64,000 bases of DNA from Lepidurus packardi (lineage: Eukaryota; Arthropoda; Branchiopoda; Notostraca; Triopsidae). Below are positions 1 to 12,100 of the stretch, one piece after another. Both the position numbers and the translations under genes were made by a program. The notes under the pieces were generated by a model. That model was given only the letters and a program-made list of their open reading frames with translations. It did not search any database and was not told the origin of the DNA. Where the stretch lies: positions 124,001-188,000 of the forward strand of contig JAKZAN010000047.1 of the NCBI GenBank assembly GCA_023053545.1, in the 5' to 3' direction. Each line of letters begins with the position of its first letter. The stretch's first letter is position 1.

Positions 1-900
1 CGTAAGGAATTAATTCAGTCCGTAAGGAATTAATTCAGTCCGTAAGGAATAAGTTCAGTACGTAAGGAATTAATTCAGTCCGTAATGAATTAATTCAGTC
101 CGTAATGGATTAATTAAGTCCGTAATGAATTAATTCAGTCCGTATGAAATTAATTCAGTCCGTAAGGAATTCATTCAGTCCGTAAGGAATTAATTCAGTA
201 AGAAAGGAATTAATTAAGTCCGTAAGGAATTAATTCAGTCCGTAAGGAATTAATTCAGTCCGTAAGGAATTAATTCAGTCCGTAAGGAATTAATTCAGTC
301 CGTAAGGTATTAATTCAGTCCATAAGGTATTAATTCAGTCCGTAAGGAATTAATTCAGTCCGTAAGGAATTAATTCAGTCCGTAATGAATTAATTCAGTC
401 CGTAAGGAATTAATTCAGTCCGTAAGGAATAAGTTCAGTACGTAAGGAATAATTCAGTCCGTAATCGATTAATTAAGTCCGTAAGGAATTAATTCAGTCC
501 GTAATCGATTAATTAAGTCCGTAATGAATTAATTCAGTCCGAATGAAATTAATTCCGTCCGTAAGGTATTAATTAAGGAATTAATTCAGTCCGTAAGGAA
601 TTAATTCAGTCCGTAAGGAATTAATTCAGTCCGTAAGGAATTAATTCAGTCCGTAAGGAATTAATTCAGTCCGTAAGGAATTAATTCAGTCCGTAAGGAA
701 TTAATTCAGTCCCTAAGGAATTAATTAAGTCCGTAAGGAATTAATTCAGTCCGTAAGGAATTAATTCAGTCCGTAAGGAATTAATTCAGTCCGTAAGGAA
801 TTAATTCAGTCCGTAAGGAATAAGTTCAGTCCGTAAGGAAATTAATAAAATCCGTACGGAATTAATTCAGACAGTAAGGAATTAATTCAGTCCGTAAGGA
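1..900 (+). repeat. Left-edge segment, partly repeated at about 4402-5640
   Basis: Bases 1-320 match 4402-4720 at an offset of 4,401, including the TAAGTTCAGTACG, AATGGATT, GTATGAAATT, GGAATTCATT and AAGAAAGG variants in the same order. Bases 421-900 match 5162-5620 at offsets of 4,741-4,742 and then 4,722, including the rare pair CGAATGAAATT and TTCCGTCCG (540 and 5282). The first copy carries a private 1-base deletion making a 19-bp monomer near 440-460 and one extra monomer later. This suggests a longer period of about 4.4-4.75 kb over the first 5.6 kb. Confidence 0.7.
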
Positions 901-1197
901 ATTAATTCAGTCCGTAAGGAATTAATTCAGTCCGTAAGGAATTAATTCAGTCCGTAAGGAATTAATTCAGTCCGTAAGGTATTAATTCAGTCCATAAGGT
1001 ATTAATTCAGTCCGTAAGGAATTAATTCAGTCCGTAAGGAATTAATTCAGTCCGTAAGGAATTAATTCAGTCCGTAAGGAATAAGTTCAGTACGTAAGGA
1101 ATTAATTCAGTCCGTAATCGATTAATTAAGTCCGTAAGGAATTAATTCAGTCCGTATGAAATTAATTCAGTCCGTAAGGAATTAATTAAGGAATTAA

Positions 1198-4121
1198 TTC
1201 TGTCCGTAAGGAATTAATTCAGTCCGTAAGGAATTATTTCAGTCCGTAATTAATTAATTCATTCCTTACGGAATTAATTAAGTCCATAAGGAATTAATTC
1301 AGTCTGTAAGGATTTAATTAAGTCCGTAATGAATTAATTCAGTCCGTAAGGATTTAATTCAGTCCGTAAGGAATTAATTCAGTCCGTAAGGAATTAATTC
1401 AGTCCGTAATCGATTAATTAAGTCCGTAATGAATTAATTCAGTCCGTATGAAATTAATTCAGTCCGTAAGGAATTAGTTAAGGAATTGATTCAGTCCGTA
1501 AGGAATTAATTCAGTCCGTAAGGAATTAATTCAGTCCGAAAGGATTTAATTCGGTCCGTAAGGTATTAATTCAGTCCGTAAGGAATTAATTCAGTCCGTA
1601 AGGAATTAATTCAGTCCGTAAGGAATTAATTCAGTCCGTAAGGAATAAGTTCAGTACGTAAGGAAATTAATAAAATCCGTACGGAATTAATTCAGACAGT
1701 AAGGAATTAATTCAGTCCGTAAGGAATTAATTCAGTCCGTAAGGAATTAATTCAGTCCGTAAGGAATTAATTCAGTCCGTAAGGAATTAATTCAGTCCGT
1801 AAGGTATTAATTCAGTCCATAAGGTATTAATTCAGTCCGTAAGGAATTAATTCAGTCCGTAAGGAATTAATTCAGTCCGTAAGGAATTAATTCAGTCCGT
1901 AAGGAATAAGTTCAGTACGTAAGGAATTAATTCAGTCCGTAATCGATTAATTAAGTCCGTAAGGAATTAATTCAGTCCGTATGAAATTAATTCAGTCCGT
2001 AAGGAATTAATTAAGGAATTAATTCAGTCCGTAAGGAATTAATTCAGTCCGTAAGGAATTAATTCAGTCCGTAAGGAATTAATTCAGTCCGTAAGGAATT
2101 AATTCAGTCCGTAAGGTATTAATTCAGTCCATAAGGTATTAATTCAGTCCGTAAGGAATTAATTCAGTCCGTAAGGAATTAATTCAGTCCGTAAGGAATT
2201 AATTCAGTCCGTAAGGAATAAGTTCAGTACGTAAGGAATTAATTCAGTCCGTAATCGATTAATTAAGTCCGTAAGGAATTAATTCAGTCCGTATGAAATT
2301 AATTCAGTCCGTAAGGAATTAATTAAGGAATTAATTCTGTCCGTAAGGAATTAATTCAGTCCGTAAGGAATTATTTCAGTCCGTAATTAATTAATTAATT
2401 CCTTACGGAATTAATTAAGTCCATAAGGAATTAATTCAGTCTGTAAGGATTTAATTAAGTCCGTAATGAATTAATTCAGTCCGTAAGGATTTAATTCAGT
2501 CCGTAAGGAATTAATTCAGTCCGTAAGGAATTAATTAAGTCCGTAATGAATTAATTCAGTCCGTAAGGATTTAATTCAGTCCGTAAGGAATTAATTCAGT
2601 CCGTAATGAATTAATTCAGTCCGTATGAAATTAATTCAGTCCGTAAGGAATTAGTTAAGGAATTGATTCAGTCCGTAAGGAATTAATTCAGTCCGTAAGG
2701 AATTAATTCAGTCCGAAAGGATTTAATTCGGTCCGTAAGGTATTAATTCAGTCCGTAAGGAATTAATTCAGTCCGTAAGGAATTAATTCAGTCCGTAAGG
2801 AATTAATTCAGTCCGTAAGGAATAAGTTCAGTACGTAAGGAAATTAACAAAATCCGTACGGAATTAATTCAGACAGTAAGGAATTAATTCAGTCCGTAAG
2901 GAATTAATTCAGTCCGTAAGGAATTAATTCAGTCCGTAAGGAATTAATTCAGTCCGTAAGGTATTAATTCAGTCCATAAGGTATTAATTCAGTCCGTAAG
3001 GAATTAATTCAGTCCGTAAGGAATTAATTCAGTCCGTAAGGAATTAATTCAGTCCGTAAGGAATAAGTTCAGTACGTAAGGAATTAATTCATTCCGTAAT
3101 CGATTAATTAAGTCCGTAAGGAATTAATTCAGTCCGTATGAAATTAATTCAGTCCGTAAGGAATTAATTAAGGAATTAATTCAGTCCGTAAGGAATTAAT
3201 TCAGTCCGTAAGGAATTAATTCAGTCCGTAAGGAATTAATTCAGTCCGTAAGGAATTAATTCAGTCCGTAAGGTATTAATTCAGTCCATAAGGTATTAAT
3301 TCAGTCCGTAAGGAATTAATTCAGTCCGTAAGGAATTAATTCAGTCCGTAAGGAATTAATTCAGTCCGTAAGGAATAAGTTCAGTACGTAAGGAATTAAT
3401 TCAGTCCGTAATCGATTAATTAAGTCCGTAAGGAATTAATTCAGTCCGTATGAAATTAATTCAGTCCGTAAGGAATTAATTAAGGGATTAATTCTGTCCG
3501 TAAGGAATTAATTCAGTCCGTAAGGAATTAATTCAGTCCGTAATTAATTCATTCATTCCTTACGGAATTAATTAAGTCCATAAGGAATTAATTCAGTCTG
3601 TAAGGATTTAATTAAGTCCGTAATGAATTAATTCAGTCCGTAAGGATTTAATTCAGTCCGTAAGGAATTAATTCAGTCCGTAAGGAATTAATTCAGTCCG
3701 TAATCGATTAATTGAGTCCGTAATGAATTAATTCAGTCCGTATGAAATTAATTCAGTCCGTAAGGAATTAATTATGGAATTGATTCAGTCCGTAAGGAAT
3801 TAATTCAGTCCGTAAGGAATTAATTCAGTCCGAAAGGATTTAATTCGGTCCGTAAGGTATTAATTCAGTCCGTAAGGAATTAATTCAGTCCGTAAGGAAT
3901 TAATTCAGTCCGTAAGGAATTAATTCAGTCCGTAAGGAATAAGTTCAGTACGTAAGGAATTAATTCAGTTAGTAATCGATTAATTAAGTCCGTAATGAAT
4001 TAATTCAGTCCGTATGAAATTAATTCAGTCTGTAAGGAATTAATTAGGGAATTAATTATGTCCGTAAGGAATTAATTCAGTCCGTAAGGAATTATTTCAG
4101 TCCGTAATTAATTAATTAATT
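1198..4121 (+). repeat. HOR of about 1.14-1.18 kb, about 2.5 copies
   Basis: The variant TTCTGTCCG occurs at 1198, 2335 and 3492, and the hairpin core CCTTACGG follows at 1264, 2401, 3558 and, after a shorter gap, 4122. Offsets are 1,137 then 1,157. They change to 1,177 and 1,117 further right because the second copy holds an extra 40 bp (two monomers, about 2541-2600). Each copy contains the truncated-monomer variant TTAGTTAAGGAATTG (1475, 2652) or TTATGGAATTG (3768). The copies have diverged by substitution and by gain or loss of whole monomers, so this HOR is older than the near-identical ones elsewhere in the window. Confidence 0.8.
2391..2418. repeat. Perfect 12-bp-arm hairpin (best copy of hairpin module)
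   Basis: Left arm TTAATTAATTCC at 2391-2402, loop TTAC at 2403-2406, right arm GGAATTAATTAA at 2407-2418: a perfect inverted repeat. In most other copies the left arm reads TTAATTCATTCC, giving 11 of 12 matches. The arrangement could extrude as a cruciform or fold as a hairpin in single-stranded DNA or RNA; that is inference. Confidence 0.9.
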
Positions 4122-4139
4122 CCTTACGGAATTAATTAA
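4112..4139. repeat. Perfect 12-bp-arm hairpin, second perfect copy
   Basis: Left arm TTAATTAATTCC at 4112-4123, loop TTAC, right arm GGAATTAATTAA at 4128-4139. It is the same perfect form as at 2391-2418. It is the last hairpin module before a 4.6-kb stretch (to 8769) that has none. Confidence 0.9.
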
Positions 4140-4321
4140 GTCCATAAGGAATTAATTCAGTCTGTAAGGATTTAATTAAGTCCGTAATGAATTAATTCAG
4201 TCCGTAAGGATTTAATTCAGTCCGTAAGGAATTAATTCAGTCCGTAAGGAATTAATTCAGTCCGTAAGGAATTAATTCAGTCCGTAAGGAATTAATTCAG
4301 TCCGTAAGGAATGAATTCAGT

Positions 4322-4360
4322 AAGAAAGGAATTCAATCAATCCTAAAGAATTAATTCAGT
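4322..4360 (+). repeat. AAGAAAGG block, type 1 (degenerate dimer with 19-bp monomer)
   Basis: A strongly changed monomer, AAGAAAGGAATTCAATCAAT, is followed by a 19-bp one, CCTAAAGAATTAATTCAGT, and then CCGTTAGGAAATATT. It carries an EcoRI site and shifts the array register by one base. The same block recurs at 21555, 23058, 26013 and 27316, always with the same following CCGTTAGG monomer, so it is a reliable HOR landmark for subarray II. A related type (GAGAAAAG) replaces it after 34 kb. Confidence 0.85.
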
Positions 4361-4440
4361 CCGTTAGGAAATATTTCATTCAATAAGGAATTAATTCAGT
4401 CCGTAAGGAATTAATTCAGTCCGTAAGGAATTAATTCAGT

Positions 4441-4780
4441 CCGTAAGGAATAAGTTCAGTACGTAAGGAATTAATTCAGTCCGTAATGAATTAATTCAGT
4501 CCGTAATGGATTAATTAAGTCCGTAATGAATTAATTCAGTCCGTATGAAATTAATTCAGTCCGTAAGGAATTCATTCAGTCCGTAAGGAATTAATTCAGT
4601 AAGAAAGGAATTAATTAAGTCCGTAAGGAATTAATTCAGTCCGTAAGGAATTAATTCAGTCCGTAAGGAATTAATTCAGTCCATAAGGAATTAATTCAGT
4701 CCGTAAGGTATTGATTCAGTCCATAAGGTATTAATTCAGTCCGTAAGGAATTAATTCAGTCCGTAAGGAATTAATTCAGT
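4441..4780 (+). repeat. 340-bp tandem duplication, copy 1 (17 monomers)
   Basis: This segment and the next 340 bp carry the same ordered variants: TAAGTTCAGTACG, AATGAATT, AATGGATT, GTATGAAATT, GGAATTCATT, AAGAAAGG, CCATAAGG, GTATTGATTC and CCATAAGGTATT. I saw no difference between the copies. A closely related segment opens the window at 41. Confidence 0.9.
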
Positions 4781-5120
4781 CCGTAAGGAATAAGTTCAGT
4801 ACGTAAGGAATTAATTCAGTCCGTAATGAATTAATTCAGTCCGTAATGGATTAATTAAGTCCGTAATGAATTAATTCAGTCCGTATGAAATTAATTCAGT
4901 CCGTAAGGAATTCATTCAGTCCGTAAGGAATTAATTCAGTAAGAAAGGAATTAATTAAGTCCGTAAGGAATTAATTCAGTCCGTAAGGAATTAATTCAGT
5001 CCGTAAGGAATTAATTCAGTCCATAAGGAATTAATTCAGTCCGTAAGGTATTGATTCAGTCCATAAGGTATTAATTCAGTCCGTAAGGAATTAATTCAGT
5101 CCGTAAGGAATTAATTCAGT
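4781..5120 (+). repeat. 340-bp tandem duplication, copy 2
   Basis: Second copy of the 17-monomer block, at an offset of 340 bp. It includes the rare GGTATTGATTC monomer (4702 in copy 1, 5042 here). Confidence 0.9.
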
Positions 5121-5540
5121 CCGTAAGGAATTAATTCAGTCCGTAAGGAATTAATTCAGTCCGTAAGGAATAAGTTCAGTACGTAAGGAATTAAATCAGT
5201 CCGTAATCGATTAATTAAGTCCGTAAGGAATTAATTCAGTCCGTAATCGATTAATTAAGTCCGTAATGAATTAATTCAGTCCGAATGAAATTAATTCCGT
5301 CCGTAAGGTATTAATTAAGGAATTAATTCAGTCCGTAAGGAATTAATTCAGTCCGTAAGGAATTAATTCAGTCCGTAAGGAATTAATTCAGTCCGTAAGG
5401 AATTAATTCAGTCCGTAAGGAATTAATTCAGTCCGTAAGGAATTAATTCAGTCCCTAAGGAATTAATTAAGTCCGTAAGGAATTAATTCAGTCCGTAAGG
5501 AATTAATTCAGTCCGTAAGGAATTAATTCAGTCCGTAAGG

Positions 5541-5705
5541 AATAAGTTCAGTCCGTAAGGAAATTAATAAAATCCGTACGGAATTAATTCAGACAGTAAG
5601 GAATTAATTCAGTCCGTAAGGAATTAATTCAGTCCGTAAGGAATTAATTCAGTCCGTAAGGTATAAGTTCAGTACGTAAGGAAATTAATAAAATCCGTAC
5701 GGAAT
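5541..5705 (+). repeat. Local duplication of the GGAAATTAATAAAATCC monomer
   Basis: The 21-bp monomer with GGAAATTAATAAAATCC followed by CCGTACGG appears at 5571 and again at 5682. The second copy is preceded by GGTATAAGTTC, a hybrid of the GGTATT and GGAATAAG variants seen nowhere else that I noticed. The hybrid monomer at about 5660 looks like the joint of an unequal exchange between two neighbouring HOR copies. Confidence 0.65.
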
Positions 5706-6350
5706 TAATTCAGACAGTAAGGAATTAATTCAGTCCGTAAGGAATTAATTCAGTCCGTAAGGAATTAATTCAGTCCGTAAGGAATTAATTCAGTCCGTAA
5801 GGAATTAATTCAGTCCGTAAGGTATTAATTCAGTCCATAAGGTATTAATTCAGTCCGTAAGGAATTAATTCAGTCCGTAAGGAATTAATTCAGTCCGTAA
5901 GGAATTAATTCAGTCCGTAAGGAATAAGTTCAGTACGTAAGGAATTAATTCAGTCCGTAATCGATTAATTAAGTCCGTAAGGAATTAATTCAGTCCGTAT
6001 GAAATTAATTCAGTCCGTAAGGAATTAATTAAGGAATTAATTCAGTCCGTAAGGAATTAATTCAGTCCGTAAGGAATTAATTCAGTCCGTAAGGAATTAA
6101 TTCAGTCCGTAAGGAATTAATTCAGTCCGTAAGGTATTAATTCAGTCCATAAGGTATTAATTCAGTCCGTAAGGAATTAATTCAGTCCGTAAGGAATTAA
6201 TTCAGTCCGTAAGGAATAAGTTCAGTACGTAAGGAATTAATTCAGTCCGTAATCGATTAATTAAGTCCGTAAGGAATTAATTCAGTCCGTATGAAATTAA
6301 TTCAGTCCGTAAGGAATTAATTAAGGAATTAATTCTGTCCGTAAGGAATT

Positions 6351-7555
6351 AATTCAGTACGTAAGGAATTAATTCAGTCCGTAATGAATTAATTCAGTCC
6401 GTAATGGATTAATTAAGTCCGTAATGAATTAATTCAGTCCGTATGAAATTAATTCAGTCCGTAAGGAATTAATTCAGTCCGTAAGGAATTAATTCAGTCC
6501 GTAAGGTATTAATTCAGTCCATAAGGTATTAATTCAGTCCGTAAGGAATTAATTCAGTCCGTAAGGAATTAATTCAGTCCGTAAGGAATTAATTCAGTCC
6601 GTAAGGAATAAGTTCAGTACGTAAGGAATTAATTCAGTCCGTAATCGATTAATTAAGTCCGTAAGGAATTAATTCAGTCCGTATGAAATTAATTCAGTCC
6701 GTAAGGAATTAATTAAGGAATTAATTCAGTCCGTAAGGAATTAATTCAGTCCGTAAGGAATTAATTCAGTCCGTAAGGAATTAATTCAGTCCGTAAGGAA
6801 TTAATTCAGTCCGTAAGGTATTAATTCAGTCCATAAGGTATTAATTCAGTCCGTAAGGAATAAATTCAGTCCGTAAGGAATTAATTCAGTCCGTAAGGAA
6901 TTAATTCAGTCCGTAAGGAATAAGTTCAGTACGTAAGGAATTAATTCAGTCCGTAATCGATTAATTAAGTCCGTAAGGAATTAATTCAGTCCGTATGAAA
7001 TTAATTCAGTCCGTAAGGAATTCATTCAGTCCGTAAGGAATTAATTCAGTAAGAAAGGAATTAATTAAGTCCGTAAGGAATTAATTCAGTCCGTAAGGAA
7101 TTAATTCAGTCCGTAAGGAATAAGTTCAGTCCGTAAGGAAATTAATAAAATCCGTACGGAATTAATTCAGACAGTAAGGAATTAATTCAGTCCGTAAGGA
7201 ATTAATTCAGTCCGTCAGGAATTAATTCAGTCCGTAAGGAATTAATTCAGTCCGTCAGGAATTAATTCAGTCCGTAAGGAATTAATTCAGTCCGTAAGGA
7301 ATTAATTCAGTCCGTAAGGTATTAATTCAGTCCATAAGGTATTAATTCAGTCCGTAAGGAATTAATTCAGTCCGTAAGGAATTAATTCAGTCCGTAAGGA
7401 ATTAATTCAATCCGTAAGGAATAAGTTCAGTACGTAAGGAATTAATTCAGTCCGTAATCGATTAATTAAGTCCGTAAGGAATTAATTCAGTCCGTATGAA
7501 ATTAATTCAGTCCGTAAGGAATTAATTAAGGAATTAATTCTGTCCGTAAGGAATT
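6351..7555 (+). repeat. 1,205-bp tandem HOR, copy 1
   Basis: Landmarks match the following block at an offset of 1,205: TTCTGTCCG at 6333 and 7538, TAATAAAATCC at 7142 and 8347. This copy has two GTCAGG monomers (7215 and 7255) where the next has one, that is, an extra 40-bp dimer. Left of about 6200 the offset becomes 1,185 through a one-monomer difference. No hairpin module is present. Confidence 0.8.
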
Positions 7556-8720
7556 AATTCAGTACGTAAGGAATTAATTCAGTCCGTAATGAATTAATTC
7601 AGTCCGTAATGGATTAATTAAGTCCGTAATGAATTAATTCAGTCCGTATGAAATTAATTCAGTCCGTAAGGAATTAATTCAGTCCGTAAGGAATTAATTC
7701 AGTCCGTAAGGTATTAATTCAGTCCATAAGGTATTAATTCAGTCCGTAAGGAATTAATTCAGTCCGTAAGGAATTAATTCAGTCCGTAAGGAATTAATTC
7801 AGTCCGTAAGGAATAAGTTCAGTACGTAAGGAATTAATTCAGTCCGTAATCGATTAATTAAGTCCGTAAGGAATTAATTCAGTCCGTATGAAATTAATTC
7901 AGTCCGTAAGGAATTAATTAAGGAATTAATTCAGTCCGTAAGGAATTAATTCAGTCCGTAAGGAATTAATTCAGTCCGTAAGGAATTAATTCAGTCCGTA
8001 AGGAATTAATTCAGTCCGTAAGGTAATAATTCAGTCCATAAGGTATTAATTCAGTCCGTAAGGAATAAATTCAGTCCGTAAGGAATTAATTCAGTCCGTA
8101 AGAAATTAATTCAGTCCGTAAGGAATAAGTTCAGTACGTAAGGAATTAATTCAGTCCGTAATCGATTAATTAAGTCCGTAAGGAATTAATTCAGTCCGTT
8201 TGAAATTAATTCAGTCCGTAAGGAATTCATTCAGTCCGTAAGGAATTAATTCAGTAAGAAAGGAATTAATTAAGTCCGTAAGGAATTAATTCAGTCCGTA
8301 AGGAATTAATTCAGTCCGTAAGGAATAAGTTCAGTCCGTAAGGAAATTAATAAAATCCGTACGGAATTAATTCAGACAGTAAGGAATTAATTCAGTCCGT
8401 AAGGAATTAATTCAGTCCGTCAGGAATTAATTCAGTCCGTAAGGAATTAATTCAGTCCGTAAGGAATTAATTCAGTCCGTAAGGTATTAATTCAGTCCAT
8501 AAGGTATTAATTCAGTCCGTAAGGAATTAATTCAGTCCGTAAGGAATTAATTCAGTCCGTAAGGAATTAATTCAATCCGTAAGGAATAAGTTCAGTACGT
8601 AAGGAATTAATTTAGTCCGTAATCGATTAATTAAGTCCGTAAGGAATTAATTCAGTCCGTATGAAATTAATTCAGTCCGTAAGGAATTAATTAAGGAATT
8701 AATTCTGTCCGTAAGGAATT
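7556..8720 (+). repeat. 1,165-bp tandem HOR, copy 2
   Basis: Second copy of the preceding HOR, 40 bp shorter because one GTCAGG-containing dimer is absent near 8440. Private changes include GGTAATAATTC near 8025, AAGAAATT near 8100 and GTTTGAAATT near 8199. It ends where the next segment brings the first hairpin module in 4.6 kb (8769). Confidence 0.8.
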
Positions 8721-11700
8721 AATTCAGTCCGTAAGGAATTATTTCAGTCCGTAATTAATTAATTCATTCCTTACGGAATTAATTAAGTCCATAAGGAATT
8801 AATTCAGTCTGTAAGGATTTAATTAAGTCCGTAATGAATTAATTCAGTCCGTAAGGATTTAATTCAGTCCGTAATCGATTAATTAAGTCCGTAAGGAATT
8901 AATTCAGTCCGTATGAAATTAATTCAGTCCGTAAGGAATTAATTAAGGAATTAATTCAGTCCGTAAGGAATTAATTCAGTCCGTAAGGAATTAATTCAGT
9001 CCGTAAGGAATTAATTCAGTCCGTAAGGAATTAATTCAGTCCGTAAGGTATTAATTCAGTCCATAAGGTATTAATTCAGTCCGTAAGGAATTGATTCAGT
9101 CCGTAAGGAATTAATTCAGTCCGTAAGGAATTAATTCAGTCCGAAAGGATTTAATTCGGTCCGTAAGGTATTAATTCAGTCCGTAAGGAATTAATTCAGT
9201 CCGTAAGGAATTAATTCAGTCCGTAAGGAATTAATTCAGTCCGTAAGGAATAAGTTCAGTACGTAAGGAAATTAATAAAATCCGTACGGAATTAATTCAG
9301 ACAGTAAGGAATTAATTCAGTCCGTAAGGAATTAATTCAGTCCGTAAGGAATTAATTCAGTCCGTAAGGAATTAATTCAGTCCGTAAGGAATTAATTCAG
9401 TCCGTAAGGTATTAATTCAGTCCATAAGGTATTAATTCAGTCCGTAAGGAATTAATTCAGTCCGTAAGGAATTAATTCAGTCCGTAAGGTATTAATTCAG
9501 TCCATAAGGTATTAATTCAGTCCGTAAGGAATTAATTCAGTCCGTTAGGAATTAATTCAGTCCGTAAGGAATTAATTCAATCCGTAAGGAATAAGTTCAG
9601 TACGTAAGGAATTAATTCAGTCCGTAATCGATTAATTAAGTCCGTAAGGAATTAATTCAGTCCGTATGAAATTAATTCAGTCCGTAAGGAATTAATTAAG
9701 GAATTAATTCTGTCCGTAAGGAATTAATTCAGTCCGTAAGGAATTATTTCAGTCCGTAATTAATTAATTCATTCCTTACGGAATTAATTCAGTCCATAAG
9801 GAATTAATTCAGTCTGTAAGGATTTAATTAAGTCCGTAATGAATTAATTCAGTCCGTAAGGATTTAATTCAGTCCGTAATCGATTAATTAAGTCCGTAAG
9901 GAATTAATTCAGTCCGTATGAAATTAATTCAGTCCGTAAGGAATTAATTAAGGAATTAATTCAGTCCGTAAGGAATTAATTCAGTCCGTAAGGAATTAAT
10001 TCAGTCCGTAAGGAATTAATTCAGTCCGTAAGGAATTAATTCAGTCCGTAAGGTATTAATTCAGTCCATAAGGTATTAATTCAGTCCGTAAGGAATTGAT
10101 TCAGTCCGTAAGGAATTAATTCAGTCCGTAAGGAATTAATTCAGTCCGAAAGGATTTAATTCGGTCCGTAAGGTATTAATTCAGTCCGTAAGGAATTAAT
10201 TCAGTCCGTAAGGAATTAATTCAGTCCGTAAGGAATTAATTCAGTCCGTAAGGAATAAGTTCAGTACGTACGGAAATTAATAAAATCCGTACGGAATTAA
10301 TTCAGACAGTAAGGAATTAATTCAGTCCGTAAGGAATTAATTCAGTCCGTAAGGAATTAATTCAGTCCGTAAGGAATTAATTCAGTCCGTAAGGAATTAA
10401 TTCAGTCCGTAAGGTATTAATTCAGTCCATAAGGTATTAATTCAGTCCGTAAGGAATTAATTCAGTCCGTAAGGAATTAATTCAGTCCGTAAGGAATTAA
10501 TTCAGTCCGTAAGGAATAAGTTCAGTACGTAAGGAATTAATTCAGTCCGTAATCGATTAATTAAGTCCGTAAGGAATTAATTCAGTCCATATGAAATTAA
10601 TTCAGTCCGTAAGGAATTAATTAAGGAATTAATTCAGTCCGTAAGGAATTAATTCAGTCCGTAAGGAATTAATTCAGTCCGTAAGGAATTAATTCAGTCC
10701 GTAAGGAATTAATTCAGTCCGTAAGGAATTAATTCAGTCCGTAAGGTATTAATTCAGTCCATAAGGTATTAATTCAGTCCGTAAGGAATTAATTCAGTCC
10801 GTAAGGAATTAATTCAGTCCGTAAGGAATTAATTCAGTCCGTAAGGAATAAGTTCAGTACGTAAGGAATTAATTCAGTCCGTAATCGATTAATTAAGTCC
10901 GTAAGGAATTAATTCAGTCCGTATGAAATTGATTCAGTCCGTAAGGAATTAATTAAGGAATTAATTCTGTCCGTAAGGAATTAATTCAGTCCGTAAGGAA
11001 TTATTTCAGTCCGTAATTAATTAATTCATTCCTTACGGAATTAATTAAGTCCATAAGGAATTAATTCAGTCTGTAAGGATTTAATTAAGTCCGTAATGAA
11101 TTAATTCAGTCCGTAAGGATTTAATTCAGTCCGTAAGGAATTAATTCAGTCCGTAAGGAATTAATTCAGTCCGTAATCGATTAATTAAGTCCGTAATGAA
11201 TTAATTCAGTCCGTATGGAATTAATTCAGTCCGTAAGGAATTAATTAAGGAATTGATTCAGTCCGTAAGGAATTAATTCAGTCCGTAAGGAATTAATTCA
11301 GTCCGAAAGGATTTAATTCAGTCCGTAAGGAATTAATTCAGTCCGTAAGGAATTAATTCAGTCCGTAAGGAATTAATTCAGTCCGTAAGGAATAAGTTCA
11401 GTACGTAAGGAATTAATTCAGTTAGTAATCGATTAATTAAGTCCGTAATGAATTAATTCAGTCCGTATGAAATTAATTCCGTCCGTAAGGAATTAATTAA
11501 GGAATTAATTCAGTCCGTAAGGAATTAATTCAGTCCGTAAGGAATTCATTCAGTCCGTAAGGAATTAATTCAGTCCGTAAGGATTTAATAAAATCCGTAA
11601 GGAATTAATAAATTCCGTACGGAATTAATTCAGACCGTAAGGAATTCATTCAGTCCGTAAGGAATTAATTCAGTCTGTAAGGTATTAATTCAGTCCGTAA

Positions 11701-12100
11701 GGTATTAATTCAGTCCGTAAGGAATTAATTCAGTCCGTAAGGAATTATTTCAGTCCGTAATTAATTAATTCATTCCTTACGGAATTAATTAAGTCCATAA
11801 GGAATTAATTCAGTCTGTAAGGATTTAATTCAGTCCGTAATGAATTAATTCAGTCCGTAAGGAATTAATTCAGTCCGTAAGGAATTAATTCAGTCCCTAA
11901 GGAATTAATTAGGCCCGTAAGGAATTAATTCAGTCCGTATGAAATTAATTCCGTCCGTAAGGAATTAATTAAGGAATTAATTCAGTCCGTAAGGAATTAA
12001 TTCAGTCCGTAAGGAATTAATTCAGTCCGTAAGGAATTAATTCAGTCCGTAAGGAATTAATTCAGTCCGTAAGGAATTAATTCAGTCCGTAAGGAATTAA
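8571..12100 (+). repeat. 3,530-bp HOR, copy 1
   Basis: Homologous to 12101-15630 at a constant offset of 3,530, checked at more than ten landmarks: TTCAATCCG 8571/12101, TTTAGTCCG, TTCTGTCC 8703/12233, hairpin cores 8769/12299, 9774/13304, 11031/14561 and 11775/15305, CCATATGAAATT near 10589, GTTAGTAATCG 11421/14951, and GTCCCTAAGG then AGGCCCG 11891/15421. One difference seen is CGGAAATT at 10271 against AGGAAATT at 13801. Inside are three ~1.0-1.26-kb subunits, each opened by TTCTGTCC (8703, 9708, 10965). Confidence 0.88.
11611..11626. repeat. 16-bp perfect palindrome AATTCCGTACGGAATT (first of 20)
   Basis: The palindrome arises where a monomer ending AATAAATTCC meets one starting GTACGG, and contains a BsiWI-type CGTACG centre. 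Other copies start at 15141, 16277, 19807, 20579, 22070, 23573, 24345, 25357, 26288, 27903, 28755, 30295, 31415, 32755, 38834, 42034, 42654, 44694 and 45314. It is usually preceded by GGATTTAATAAAATCC and followed by a GACCGTAAGGAATTCATT monomer (GACCGTAAGGAATTAATT at 20579 and 25357). It is absent before 11.6 kb and after 45.4 kb. It can self-pair, but no protein is known to me to bind it. Confidence 0.9.

Noticed and set aside
4441-5120. 340-bp and 160-bp duplications as nucleosome-length units
   Set aside because: Seventeen and eight monomers come near dinucleosome and nucleosome lengths, but other duplication lengths in the window (60, 100, 120, 220, 620, 940, 1,101) show no such preference.
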